Positions 23,100 through 47,349 of a DNA stretch of 64,000 nucleotides are shown piece after piece; positions within the stretch are counted from its first letter, which is position 1; each line of letters starts with the position of its first letter. Under the pieces are notes generated by a model, which was given only the letters and a program-made list of their open reading frames with translations, was not told the DNA's origin and did not search any database. The stretch comes from Azolla pinnata (Eukaryota > Streptophyta > Polypodiopsida > Salviniales > Salviniaceae). The stretch lies in NCBI GenBank assembly GCA_037176905.1, contig JBBBWG010012223.1:62001-126000 (forward strand), written 5' to 3'. A program made the position numbers and the translations under genes.

Positions 23100-23163
23100 A
23101 CATACTCTCTCTCCTCTCTCTTCTCTCTCCTCTCTCTATCTCCTCTCTCTTCTTTCTCTCTCT

Positions 23164-23195
<32 letters not shown>

Positions 23196-23546
23196 TCTCA
23201 GAGAATCGGAACGATCGTCTTCTCCGTCGACGATCTTTCCTGCAGCTCTCCATCGATCGCCATGGCGCCGATCTCCAGCGATCGTCTTCTCCGTCGCCAG
23301 GCTGCCTTCCTTCTCGCGTCTCTCCTTGCAGCTCTCCGTCGAATCGCCGTGGCGCAGACCTCCCCCAACGATCGTCTTCGCCGTCGACGACTGCCTGCCC
23401 GCCCGCGTCTCTTCTGCAACCTCCATCGATCGCCATGGCGCGCCGACCTCCTGCCGCCGCCCGTTCCCTCAAGGTAAGCTTCCGGGAGCCTCCACGGCCT
23501 CTCCTTCTCGTCTTCATCTCTGATTAGCTTGTTCCCACGGTAAATC

Positions 23547-23577
<31 letters not shown>

Positions 23578-23790
23578 AGAGAATCGAACGATCGTCCTCT
23601 CCATCAACGAATGTCGGCGTCTTCCTGCAGCTCCATCGATCGCCGTGGCACAGACCTCCTGCCGCCGCTCGTCCTCTCCAGGTAATTACCTTCCCGTTCA
23701 CTGCCTGCTTCTCTTCTTCATTTCCAATTTGGCTTGTCCCGCTGTAAATCCTCTCTCTGTCTCTCGCTTCTTCTCGCTCTACGCTCTCCT
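23100..23790 (+). repeat. Duplicated GC-richer block with CT tracts; possible 5' exon or promoter region
   Basis: Two units begin with a (CT)n tract (23103-23206 and 23552-23577) running into agagaatcg(ga)acgatcgtc. Both contain catcgatcgcc(a/g)tggc and gacctcctgccgccg. Both then have an AG|GTAAGC or AG|GTAATT donor-like site (23473 and 23680) and end near cttgt(t)cccnc-gtaaatcctctct. The first unit also has internal 80-90 bp repeats. This patch is clearly more GC-rich than its surroundings and looks like transcribed 5' DNA, but no downstream coding exon could be linked to it. Confidence 0.5.
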
Positions 23791-24863
23791 CTCCTCGTCT
23801 CCCATCCGTCTGTTTTCTTTTCGTCCGCTCCATTGACGGTTTTTCCCGTTCCGCTGCCGTCGTTGCCATTAGCTTCGCCCCCCCCTGCCATTAGCCGCCG
23901 TCGCTGCCATTAGCTCCTCCTTACCAAACCTTCCCTTTGCCTTGATGCACCGCGTGCTTCTCCCAACATGTTTCTTTTTTTCTATCATGGAAATTTGCCT
24001 GTCGCGCTCCTCGTTTTCTTCCGTCTTGTAAAAATTTGCCTGAAACGCGTTTATCCCGGCGTATGAAGTCCAGGTTTCCGGTTGCACCGCGTCGTCTGCT
24101 GTAAAATAAAGTCGGCAGTTGCAGAAAATAGCGTCCAAGCAAATGGAATCAGTTTTCCTTGCGACCAGCTGTTTCTTGCTAGCCAAAAACAACATTTTGT
24201 TACTCACCAGATTCAGGTGCGACTGTATCATAAGGCTGGTTGTTAGTGTTTGTATTGTATTATTATATTCCAGTCTGTGGTTCTCGGCGTGTGGGGAAAG
24301 ACAGAAAGTTGATATTGTGTGGTCGCAATATTTAACGAAAATGCTTATCATGGACGACGTTTCCGTTGAGTAGAATTCCTCATTCATGAGAGACACCAAA
24401 GGTAGGCTAGAGCTATATATATTTCATAACTTGTAGCCTTAATGGCTTTTTCATAGGCAAGTTTTCCAACAAACCAAACACAACGAGCCTAGTAACAGTC
24501 AGAGATAATGGTCAAATCTTTTACATTGTCTGTCAACAATATTGTTACGTGTATGTGAAACTAAAATATGAACCGAGTAATAAACGGAACCTTAGATCTA
24601 TATATTGTCTATCAAAAATTTGTTATGTCTGTGTTTCATTCACTAGGATTGAAAATTAGAAAAAATTGCTAACCTTTGTGATAATTTGACAATAAACATG
24701 GACTATGTATGAGAAGGTGGCAGACGGAGGTGCTTGGAATAGTGTTTCTTAGCCTCTGTAAATGATGATCAATATGGCCTGTGTGGATGATAGAGAGCAG
24801 TCTGGTTCTCAATATTGTTTTTCGTTGAAACTCAGATTGCATATTAACAGGTATGCTGCTGTT

Positions 24864-24913
<50 letters not shown>

Positions 24914-27900
24914 CCTTGCAAGGGTTGAGTTCTCGTATGGGTTTTTTCTTTAAGATAAGATTAGTGATTGTTATGGTTTTTATTTCTTTATTTTTCCTGC
25001 ATTTGAACTCGTTTGGACAACCTTTTGTATTTATTTATAAGTATAATACAGTTTATTGCGTGTTAGTATGTTTATTCACTACACAAATAGTTACGGTATA
25101 TACACTCTCAAATCTTAACCTTTGAAGCTCCCAAAATCCGTTCATTGTCTTTAACTTCCGGCTTTCTTGAACATGAGACAACTTAGCTTCACATTTCAAG
25201 AACAGTGTCTGTTTAGATATTTTCTCTTCCGTCAAGTACATTGAAAATCTACCTGTAATTAGGAAGTAGCTCATTTTGGGAGATGGCCTTCCTCTTTCTA
25301 GAAATAAATAGGTTTTGACGTCCAGATCTTGCCTGCGTATTTGAAGCAGTTATTCATAGAGAACATTTGTTCTTTTTGAGAAATGATACCATCCGGGCAA
25401 GGCGACTTGTTGAGTCTGTGGACAAGTAAACCTTTAGTGCCTTTACTTTCTTGAGATTGGCATATCTCTCTTGGACATACAGTAAGATTACTGCAGCATT
25501 TGGTATTTCTTGTCCTTGAACTGCTATTTGGAGCACATTTAAGTATGTGGAGTACATTGCTTAAGATAATAGTAGAAATAAAAATTGTACCATAGTACAT
25601 CCATTCTGCAAGATCTAGGTTATAAGTGAAAGGATGTACCTTTCATTCCTGCAAACATCTGTTTGCTCGTTGCAGAAATTATAACGATGATATGCCTTTA
25701 ATCTATACTGCACTCAAAGCAAACCTCGGCTTAAGAAAGTGTCATTCTACACTATCATAAGATTTGCCTATATCTAATCATAATCTAACCATGAAATTTC
25801 TTCCCCTCTTTGTGACATTGAATCCATTCCAAAATAGAAGTCAATTACCGAATATACATGTTGTTTTAGAAATCTTGTTTGTGCACTATGGATTAGATTA
25901 GATGGCCCAGTAGTCCTAGTAACCGCAGGCTAAGTTGATCATGAATATCATAGATTGTAATGAGTGTGATTGGCCTCCACAATTCATTAGCATGTTCAGC
26001 GCTAAACTAATTAATGCCTGATATCTTTTTGCAAATTGCCTCAAGTGAAGAAAAAGACACAAGGTAAGTGATCTTCTTATATTTGTTGTTCCATCAAAAA
26101 GAAGATACTGTGCTGATACAAGTTAGAAAAATAATTTGCTTGTATAAATTTCGATTAAGCCTCTTGAATGCACATATCTACTAGAATTATTAAATCTATC
26201 CAATCTCAGATTTTGACACCATTATGCCTTCAGTCTGAACTCAGAAAGTGAGTATATGATACATTCTAATAAATGGTTAAAGGATTCATGTATGGACATG
26301 CGGATGAACATACAACTGCTCCCAATAAGCCGATTCTTGTCCATGTTTCAAATTTTGCTGATCTTCTTGGGAATTGTTAGGTGGTTCTGCTAATAAAAGT
26401 CTTACCCAGTGGAGGTAGAGATTCTGTGAGTAAATAAATATTCATCATAAAAAGGTGTCCTGTCCAAGATTTAATTTTGAGCATAGGTGTTGGGAAATCC
26501 ATAATGAATGTCAATTAATTTGAGATTTGGGATTTACTTTTGCTTGGAATCACTTCCCCATATTGAGAATTGCTTCTTTCATTTTCAAGACTTAATGCAT
26601 ACTCCTGCGTGGGATCCATTGCGGCCATTCCTTGAGACCAATAATTTTATTGCATCAAGATGTCTACTGGACTGGCACCATCTACAACCTGCAATTCTGC
26701 TTTTTATCATCCTCTTGTGATTATAGATTGAAGTAATTTATTGTTATATCCATTAGTATTCGAGAATGGAGTAATATTTGCAAATGGAAGTAGACATTAA
26801 GAATTGAAAAATACCACTGGTCAATTAAAATAATTTTGCAATCCTGAGTATAAATAAAATTATCATAAGTTCATAACCTTAACTAGGTCAAATTATCCTA
26901 TAAAACAAGGATTTAGTAGAGCAGTAGGTGTCTAAGAGTCCCTGAAAGTGGTTGAATTGAATGATAAATTAGCTTAACCTATTGTGCGCATTCTATAGAA
27001 ATCATTTTTGAGTGAAAAAGATCTTGAATCACTATGGAAATTCTCGTCGTGGAGCTTGATATAGGAGGGTTCATAATCTATTTAATCATAGATGCGTGGA
27101 GGTATTGACATATGCATGTCAAAGACTTCTAATAACATTGCTTGACATGCATGTACACTAGATTGGAGTCAAGAATATCAGGAAGATAAGGATTGACTGG
27201 ATGAACAATCAAGTCTTACTGGTTTCCAATCATACAAGCTGTGATAAAATGAGTGGCTAGGTGGATGATAAGATTGTATGCATTATAACTACCATTTAAG
27301 TGTGGATATTTAGTATTATCATTCTGAAGCTGTGCTTCGGATGAAGCTAGCTAAAAAGCTGTATAGCAAACGCAGAAAATAGTGTGTTAATTAGGGGCAT
27401 GTATGCGGTAAGAACAGGGGCGTTGCAATGAAAAATTGAGGAAATGTGCAGGGGCGAAGCACAAGGATGAACTTCAAGGACAAGAACAACCACAGGATGA
27501 CAAGAATCAGTAAAGAGCTAAGAGTGGAAATCCTAATAATCGGCTTTCTGAATCGTTTGAACAATTTTCCTCTAGAATACATTACAAGCGCTCTAATTAT
27601 TCACATCTTTCTTCCTGAATTTAGGCAAATCTTGTTGAATTTCCACACCATCTGTCCTCAATGACAATGATTATTGAAGATATGCACTTGCAGCACACAT
27701 TTGCATATTATGTAAAAATTAACTAACATTCAGACTAAGTTCAACACATGTAGTAATCATCATATTTGGAATTCCATCCTCGATATCAATACTGCCAGGT
27801 TAACATCTTATTTCTTCATTCGGCATTTTAATTGGTGGTTATTGTTTGAAATGCTTCAGCCCTTGGGTATTAGGAAACAGAATCAATTGGTTCTTTTGAA

Positions 27901-30900
27901 AGGACTGAATACATTTCATGTTTTCCTACAGAGCATGATTGAAAAACCTTCCTTGACATATGAATCTTGAAATTCTTTGTAAATGCATATGATCCTCAAC
28001 AACATTACTGTAGGCTGCAGCGGCTTCATGCTACCCATAAACTAGGAAGGCTGCACCTAGTGGCTGGGATTTTGCAGTTCTGTTTGAGTTTTGAAATGCT
28101 TTCTCCATTAGTCTGGACTTGAATGCCCTTATCTTAGTTCTTGTTGCCAATTTCTTCCTACTGGCTGATTGATATGTAAAAATAATACTTCGACAATGAT
28201 TAGTGCAGCTTTTGTGTTTTACATCAAGCAGTCGTAATGCATGGATCTGTCAAGTTTTGTTCAGATGTATACCTTTTGAGTACTGGACCTCTAGACCTTT
28301 ACTCCCTAGGAACAAAGAAAGGAGGTTATTATATCAACATATTTTGAGAGGCCATATTGACTTATCAGACCAGAATAGGAAAATGCATCTTCATGTCTCA
28401 AATGAGATTGTTTGCTAAATCAACCAATGCTTTTGCTAACAACAAATCTCTGACATGTCACACACTAAGAGAGAAACATCTCCTAAATGGGAGCGATCCA
28501 GTGTCACGTTATAATGGTCTTTTTTTGTCAATAGCAAGGGCGTTGAGGCCAGGGTCAGCTTGTCATTTCCTACATGCAAGAGACTTTTAATTCCTTGGTA
28601 ATAGTAAACCTTTTTTATTGTCCTAATTACCCTTTCTAGCCAGTGTATTCCTTGATTGATTCACAAAATTAAAGATTTTCTTTGTTGTCTCGCGAGTTCT
28701 AGAGGGAATATTCGTTAACTAGCATTAACTCTTTGTATTCCATTACTTGGGTAGTAAGCTATTGTTATCGACCTCTTATTTCATAAAATATGGTACACAA
28801 TGTTTTTTCCATTCGACCCCACATTGGCATAGCTAGCGTGCCCATTCTTCTATTGGTTTGTGTGTATACTTCTAATTAATGTGGGGGAATCCCATACTAG
28901 CAAAGTGCATGAAGTAAATACGTGTTCATGTAAGAAAGATTTTTAATAAATCCAGCATGCTACATGTGCAGGAAGAGGGCTGGTATTGTGCTGCTGATCC
29001 TGATCATCCTATTTATTAACTTGATGATAAGACAAATCTGAATGCTTGTGTACATTATGTGAAGGAACTCATAGCAATATAATTGGTAGATAAGGTAGAA
29101 ATAGATCAGACTTTTTACTGACCTGCAAAATGATGCATAACTAACATCAAGTAAACATGTCTCTCATTTTTTTCGTGACCATATGAAACATATGTCTCGA
29201 TCAATTCTTGTGTCTACATACATTGCATATGAAATGAACGTACCCTAGGAAGCTTATGTGTATATATCAAGTGATTGAAACCAATCATATACTTGAGCAT
29301 ACTGACAGACAGTAATTAGCTTCTTATAGCTACATGATACTGTCTAAATCTCTAAGCTTTGTATAGCTGCATGACAATAATCCTGGTAGTGTTTCTCGAG
29401 AGCTGGATTGGCTGATTCTGAATCCTCCAAATGTATTGAGTGCATTGCCACCTTTCTATAAGATCTAAGAAAATATGCAGCATCATATTGATTGAAAATG
29501 TTGCACAACGACTTGTCAGGTGGCAGGGAGACAATTAAGCTTGCATGATTTACAGTTCTTCCTAAGATAATTTTCTGTGAATGTCTAGCTAGTCAAAGTT
29601 TAAAGTTTTCTGGTTTTCCTGATTTCTTTTACATTTTATCTAATACCTTCATCGTTCTTTTATTATGAGCATTGTTCGTTCCACCTAGAACCAATGGAGG
29701 CCCTTATATCCGTTTGTCAACCCATATTTTTAGCATGGGTGAAAAGCTGCAGAAGGTTTGTAAACAAACACTCACAGTTGATTACATTGCTTATAATATG
29801 TGTCGTGCTTTGTCTTCCAACAGTTTGTGTATGGGGTGCTTGGGTGCTTTAACTTCAAACAGTTTATGATGTGTTGTGTCATGCATTGATTCCAAACAGT
29901 TTATGATCTGTCTTATAGTAACGGTGTTGCAGGTCTATTGGAGAATGAAGGCATACATAGAAATTCGAACATGTCGGCTGAGGTACTCCATAGCGAGTGT
30001 AAGGCTGTGCCTTTAAGTGATCATCACATAAATCAGGATGATGCAGTCAGGCTGTTGTGTAATCCAATCATAAGTAGTACATTATAATACACAATCAAAT
30101 CAGCAGTTTATACTACATGCATCATTCCTCATAATTCATGATCATGAAAAAAGTTTTTCTTAAATATCTTGATGTTGATATCGGATCAAGCAACCTACCA
30201 ACTAATGGTAAAGAAATTGATACACATTGGGAGACTGATCTGATCTTGCATCTGATCCTGAATACCCACCAAGCTCTCGAGTGAGAGATGGTTTTCAGTG
30301 TATATTTTTCACTTCCTGTGGACAATGCTGAAAATGTCCATGCGGTCTTTTACAAGAAATTTTACTTTGGCCCTGAATCTTCTACAGGAAGTTCTAATTG
30401 GCGTCGCATCAGTCTATCACTTGGGTTTACAACGTGAACCTAAATCATTCTTCGAGGAGAGTGTTGATAATATCAGTAAAAGATATGAAAGCCATGGAGA
30501 GATCGTCGTGGTGATTGGCTGAGCATAAATCTAAGGTGACAATTACCTTGATTTAGATGAGAATCGGCCTGATAAAGACCACCAAAGCATGCAGGTGACA
30601 AGTGCTGAACCACAAGGAAATATGGATTTGTTAGGGGATACAAAGAGAGCATACAAAAGACTTGATTGTGAACCGTAAATGGTTTCAGTATGAGTTAGTT
30701 CTATTAGTGGTCTGGCTTGAACATGTGCCATGATGAGTGAATGATCACTGATGATAATGATCCGGAAGGTGCTCAAAGGCTTCGAAAATGGCTTGGAGAT
30801 GTGGAAGGCATGTCTTCTAGATTCAGCCCATTGAACAATGTATAGAGAGCCAAACGCTGGCTATGAACAACTGTGGCTATAATACAGCCCTACAAGTAAC
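23791..30900. other. Seven kilobases without a recognisable gene
   Basis: AT-rich DNA with a (CT)n run at 24867-24907. Isolated open frames (for example 26508-26720, 27446-27664, 29935-30086 and 30287-30436) are short and do not chain into a family I know. The last two each follow an acceptor-like AG and read as plausible protein, so spliced exons of an unknown gene or a long non-coding RNA remain possible. No transposon ends or RNA genes were seen. Confidence 0.45.
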
Positions 30901-31910
30901 AAAGGCAGTATGTAAATTAGAGTGGAGCATAGAAGTATACATCGAACAAGGTCTACAAGAATGTTCCAAGATGAATCAGTCTGTATTTTATACGGTAAAT
31001 TTGGGTGTATAATTAGAAGTATATGTAGAATGGGGCATACGAGAATGGTTTTGGACTTATAAAGTAAAATAGAAGGATACAGTAAATTAGGTGTACAATA
31101 GAAGGATACACATAACAGGGTGTACAAGAATGGGTATAAAAGAAATTATATAAAGTTTATACAGTAAATTAGGGTGTACAATAGAAGGATACACATAACA
31201 AGGTGTACAATATGGGTATAAAAGAAAATCAGATTGTCTTTTATACACTAGCCATTTCCAAATGAATCAGTCCATATTTTATATGGTAAATAAAATTAGG
31301 GTGTACAGTAGAAGTATGCACAAAACAGGGTGTACAAGAATGGGTCCGGAAGAGAATCGGTTTGGATTTTTATATAGTAAAACGTTGGCCATTTCCAGAT
31401 GAATCAGTCCGTATTTTATATGGTAAATTAGGGCGTATAGTAAAAGTATACACAAAACAGGGTGTACAAGAATGGGGTCCAAAAGAGAATCAGTCTGTAT
31501 TTTATAAAGTAAAACGGGGGCCATTTCCAGATGAATCAGTCTGTATTTTACATGGTAAATTAGGGTGTATAGTAGAAGTATACACAAAACATGGTGAACA
31601 AGAATGGGTTCGGAAGTGTATTTTATACAGCAAAACGCTCGCGATTTCCAGATGAATCAGTCCATATTTTATACAGTAAATTAGGTTGTATATTAGACGT
31701 ATACACAAAACATGGTGCACAAGAATGAGTCCAGAAGAGAATCAGTTTGTATTTTGTACAGTAAAACGCTGGCCATTTCCAGATGAATCAGTCCGTATTT
31801 TGTGCAATAAATTAGGGTGTACAGTAGAAGTATACACAAAATAGGGTGCAAAAGAATGGATCGAGGAGAGAATCAGACTGTATTTTATACGGTAAAACGC
31901 TGGCCATGAA
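30901..31910. repeat. Diverged tandem array, unit about 115-135 bp, ending at the MAS2 promoter
   Basis: The unit includes gccatttccagatgaatcag, tccgtattttatatggtaaa, ttagggtgtatagtagaagt, atacacaaaacagggtgtac and aagaatgggtccggaagaga. About five good copies lie at 31250-31910. More degenerate partial copies of the ggtgtacaa(t/g)a and tatacggtaaa blocks fill 30930-31250. Antisense open frames with Leu/Ile/Tyr repeats are artefacts. The motif tatacggta recurs in single form up to about 32030. Confidence 0.85.
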
Positions 31911-32046
31911 AAGAAAGAATACGGTGTACAACAGAAGTATGCACAGAAGAATTGGTGTCTGTACTTTATACGGTATTAGGATACGATGCTACAAGATGTG
32001 CCGTATAATACGGTGAAACTTTTATACTGTACAAATTCATACGGAG

Positions 32047-34109
<2,063 letters not shown>

Positions 34110-35542
34110 GATGTTTTCTAAGCAGACCATGTTCTCCAGTTTTTACATTATCGTCTAGTAGTAGTTTCCCTATGTGCTATTCTCTATGGAAAGCAATGGT
34201 CTTATCCGTAATTTGTGTTTCTCAAAGCAGTGAAGAACTACTTGCACATATGTAACTTCAGTTTATTTAGAATTCTATGCGTTTTCTTGTATTGCTAGTG
34301 ATGACCATCTCTGCACACCTCTTGACCTTTGTCGTGATGTTGGCCATCACATTTTCTCCACTTTTACAGACTTTCTGAACCCTTGGAAAAAGAGAAATAA
34401 CTGGACGATATAATCTATACTTGCTATATTGTCAAGTGTTTTTTTATGTTCTCTCATTCTAAGGAGTGGAGGTATTTCACCAATGCATTTATTCATTCTA
34501 TTATTTTACTTGGTCATGGTTAGTCAGTCAGATGTGCCAGTATCAAATGTTCCAGAACGATTATTCTCCCCTATACATCAATCATATAAAAATTTAATCT
34601 ATTTCTCTTCTGTTCTTCGGTGTTTTAAGTTGTCTAATAGAGATAGATAAGTATATTTACCTTGTTTAACGAGAGCAAGAAAGACGATGGAAAATTGAGA
34701 GATATCAGCTGTGTATAATATTTAGAAATCAAAGATGGAGTAGAATTTATTTGATAACTAAAATATGACTCGCCTCAAATAGCAATGTTTGCTTCTCCAC
34801 TAGAAGGACATGTGCGATCTTTTTAATCTCAATGTCAAATTTCATGTCCGACAGTCTTTTTTTGTATCTTTTTTCATGTATCTTTTTTTGTTGAAACAGC
34901 TAAACTAGTTGGTTTTAAGATCATCTGGGACGTGGAATGTAGCTCTTAGCTACAGAACTGTTTTAAGTTTATTGCGAGCACGTGGTCCTATTGTGGCCAG
35001 TAATTCCATTTCAGGTGCAGCTAGAGGAAGAAAAGAAGGAAAGACTTCCAATCACGAGTCGAGCCATAAAATTAGCTAAGACTTAAGTATACAAACTTCA
35101 TACTAGTGACATTGAATTAGTGACGAAGATGATTCCATACGGCAACACTGTTATTGGCATGGGAATCTCCTTACGATGATTCCATAGCAAACTCCACTTT
35201 TGCGAATTACTTTAAAATGATCTCCCGACTGATCTAGGCTTGATCCCATAACCATTACAATGTTAATCTAGCCGTTCACCACATGCATCGTGGATCCGTT
35301 TATGTATATAATATCAGCCGAGTTAGCTCTCGTAATACAAATAAGAATTCACTTTCCGTAAGAACCAAATAACGAGCGTCTGAAGGAAGAAGAAGTGTGT
35401 TAATAGGAGCGAAATTCTTATGTTACATGGTAAGTATAGTCATCTTGTACAGGGCCTTCTCCTACCAGTTTTATGTATATCTTGGGTTGTTTACTTTTAC
35501 ATAGGTGTACATTTGATCGTGCTACTCTATCTTGTTTCATAA
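34110..35542. other. Convergent intergenic region between MAS2 and the WD40-bromodomain gene
   Basis: Holds the two 3' UTRs. It is AT-rich, and no RNA gene or coding exon is visible. The 73-codon frame at 34429-34650 is hydrophobic and unconserved. Confidence 0.55.
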
Positions 35543-44462
<8,920 letters not shown>

Positions 44463-47182
44463 TTGTGCTACTGGTTACATAATCTGAGGGCCAGCATTTG
44501 TAGACATAAATCAGCATAAAAAAAACAGTGACCATTTCAAAGATATTGCGGATACAAATAAACGAAGCATGAGGAAATTTCTAACAGAACTCACAATCAG
44601 CAGCAATCCAAATCCCCCCATCCTCCCTTCTTCCCTCCAAAACCATCTTAACATTCTGAGACTTTATCAAGAGGGTAGATCCCTTGAGAGGAGATTATAT
44701 CACTGGTTTATTAATTTTTCAGAAGGCTACTAAAACTGCACAACATGCATGGTTCATGCAGTAGTTAAAAGCTCTTTATGTCCTTGTGAACATATAATGG
44801 GAAAGAAATGCAGTGTCCAAGTTATTATCGGTAATTGCATAATGCATCGTGGGAACATTGTGCCTAGCACATTGCAGTAAAACAAAGATGCCCACAATCA
44901 CCTAGTCTCTTCAGCCTCCACATAATGAGATATCAACTCATGTGAAAAAAATTCCTGTTCATGCTCAGCAAGGATGACCATACGAATATATCTAGGCCTG
45001 ATTGCATTATACTGATTGCAAACCCTCCAGAAGGAGTATGGAAGCATTCAAACACTTTGAAGGCATATTCTATTGAGAACGTTTTTGTAGGAAAGTCTTG
45101 ATAAAACAGAGTGATGGTATTTACAGCAATCAGAGCATGGATAACAAGATTAGAACAAGATAGTAAAACCTTTGGAAGCTTTTTACAAATTTCACTCCCA
45201 ACAGGGGACTAACTTGCCCAGGATGTATTAGTTCTGTACCAGAGTTGCCCTGACCAGAAGGGATTATATCTCGTTCAAATTTCTTTTCACTTCCCTGTGA
45301 TTATGAACCCGTTTGCACTGAAACGAGCATTATAAGGAAAGTTGGGAATAGCAGCAACTACGGTTGTAGATTAATCTTGGTTTAGGGGTCTATTGAACAT
45401 GCTTAAAGTTTCCGAGATACAAGAATTGGAACTGCCCTCCAATTATCATGGAAAATAGAGATGCTTGATTAATTTCCTTCAAGAGGTTGCATAGCAAGGG
45501 AATCTGAAGTCATTACATAAACTACAAATAATTTTCTAATTCCATGTGGATAACACAAAAATTATGGGAGGCAAGAATCGAGATTAATCCCAAGAGCCAC
45601 AAATCAAAACTATTGCTTTTGATTAAAATGAAACTACTTCTTTGGATCAATGCTAAGCTATTCCTTGCATGGAGAGTGGTGGAGTTGTGTAGCTTCAAGG
45701 CAGTACTCTGCTTGATCATGTATGCATCAGGTATAAAGATTAATAAGATAGTGGAAAGAAAAATGGAAAATGCCAAGGCTAACATCACATGGAAAACTAT
45801 CATCTGTCCCATTTTTGAAGGTGCACTGGGAGCACATTCATCCTCAGCAATAATGTCAAGCCTTGCAAGTTAAATTTATTGTTGGAAGATTTTCCCTTGA
45901 GGCAGGTCTACATAGTAATATTCCACATCAAAGATCTACAGTGTTTGCCTGAACAACAGGGAGTTGTTAACACGAGGTTGGTGGTTTTTCTCAGCTGCAA
46001 AGCTTCCCAACACTTCCAAAAATAGATTTAACAAATGCTGGACAACTCCAAAATGGAGTAGAAAACCTTCCACCCTCAACCTTCAAAGAATGGGGCAGAG
46101 AAGGTTGATGTGTAACATGGGCATATATTTGGCTTCAGACCAAAATCAAACTGGGAGTGAATGGCAAATGGACTAGCAATATCAACTTCTGAATGGAACA
46201 AATTTCTTATAAAACCTGAAAGTAAGCTAAGAGGATTAACTATCTCCACCTTTCTCTTTTTCACAGCTGAGTCCAATGAATGATTAAAGTCGCGGAACAG
46301 TGTGTTCATACTTGGAATCCTTTAAATGCCACTCATGCTATGTATTTTCATCACCGAATTTGGTGAATTTTAACTAACACAAAGGACCTTTTTTTAATTC
46401 AAATACCTTCTATGATGAAGATAGTGTGACCATGGGGCATGATTGATATCAAAAAACAGTAAGATAGTGTAAGTATCTAAGTATCTCTCGATAATGATCA
46501 GAAAGCCTAGAGCATTTCTTCTTTTTTTGTATGAAAACCTGAATTGATCATGTTTGACGCTGATATTTGCCTCGATGATCGAGTTTGGGCTCTAAATAGT
46601 GCTATATATCTTTGCTTTCTTATTGTCTTTCGCGCACACTGATCCAGAGGAGAAAAAAAAAGAGATTTGACGAAATTCTCGCAAAACTTACACTACATAG
46701 ACAATGTTTAAATTACTACAGTAGATAGACAATGTCTAAATTGTGATAATGCCAATGACAAACTGAGAGAAGAAGGACGATCAAATCCTTCCTCGTAACC
46801 TTAATATCCATTGCTATTCCGCCTTTGTACAGAAACTTAGATTAAAAACATATGCCCACACCTCCTTTCCTGGCACTCGGTTTACTAGATTTTCGTCTCG
46901 TCTCTTACCTGCTGCTTGTCTCACAGGTTTCGCATAATTTTCGCCGGGAGGAGGCGCTCGCAGCGCGAGGAAGAACGAAACGGCAAAGCCAACGCGCGGC
47001 AGCAAAAAGTGGAGCAGATCTGTGCCGTTTGGGGAGGAGACGTTCGAAGGTTGAGATGTCAATGTACAGATCGAGAAGCCGCGGGCCGACGGCACGCCGG
47101 AGATGTAATCCAGTTCTCGCGACGCGGGGAGATATGGAGATCTGCAGTTCCCTGCGGAGCCTCGCTCGTCTGAGTCCTGCGC
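44463..47182. other. Upstream region of the WD40-bromodomain gene
   Basis: Mostly AT-rich DNA that may hold a 5' UTR intron. A two-copy repeat (acatagacaatgt/tagatagacaatgt) lies at about 46693-46735. GC content rises over 46900-47340, which fits a promoter or first exon. Overlapping open frames there on both strands (46814-47364) show no conserved motif and are probably chance. Confidence 0.5.
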
Positions 47183-47226
47183 GGAGATGGAGATGGAGAT
47201 GGAGATGGAGATGGAGATGGAGATGG
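47183..47226. repeat. (GGAGAT)7 hexanucleotide microsatellite
   Basis: Seven near-perfect ggagat units. They read as Ser-Pro/Ser-Ile repeats in antisense frames. Confidence 0.9.
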
Positions 47227-47242
47227 GTGGATTGGGTAGTGT

Positions 47243-47330
47243 CCACGTGGCATGCGGATGCTGACGTGGCACCCCCCGCAGCTGCCACGTCAGCATTCCA
47301 AGCTGCCACGCTGGCAAAACCTGCCACGTC
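47243..47330. promoter_or_regulatory. ACGT-core (G-box/ABRE-like) cluster with a perfect inverted repeat
   Basis: Four ACGT cores occur in under 90 bp: CCACGTGG at 47243-47250, TGACGTGGCA at 47262-47271, TGCCACGTCA at 47283-47292 and TGCCACGTCA at 47322-47331. The middle two form a perfect 14 bp inverted repeat (47258-47271 and 47283-47296) with an 11 bp C-rich spacer. ACGTGGC is the core bound by plant bZIP factors (ABRE/G-box), and TGACG is the TGA-type half site. The nearest gene start downstream is the minus-strand WD40-bromodomain gene at 44462. The regulatory role is inferred. Confidence 0.55.
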
Positions 47331-47349
47331 AGATCCTGCTGTATGTATG

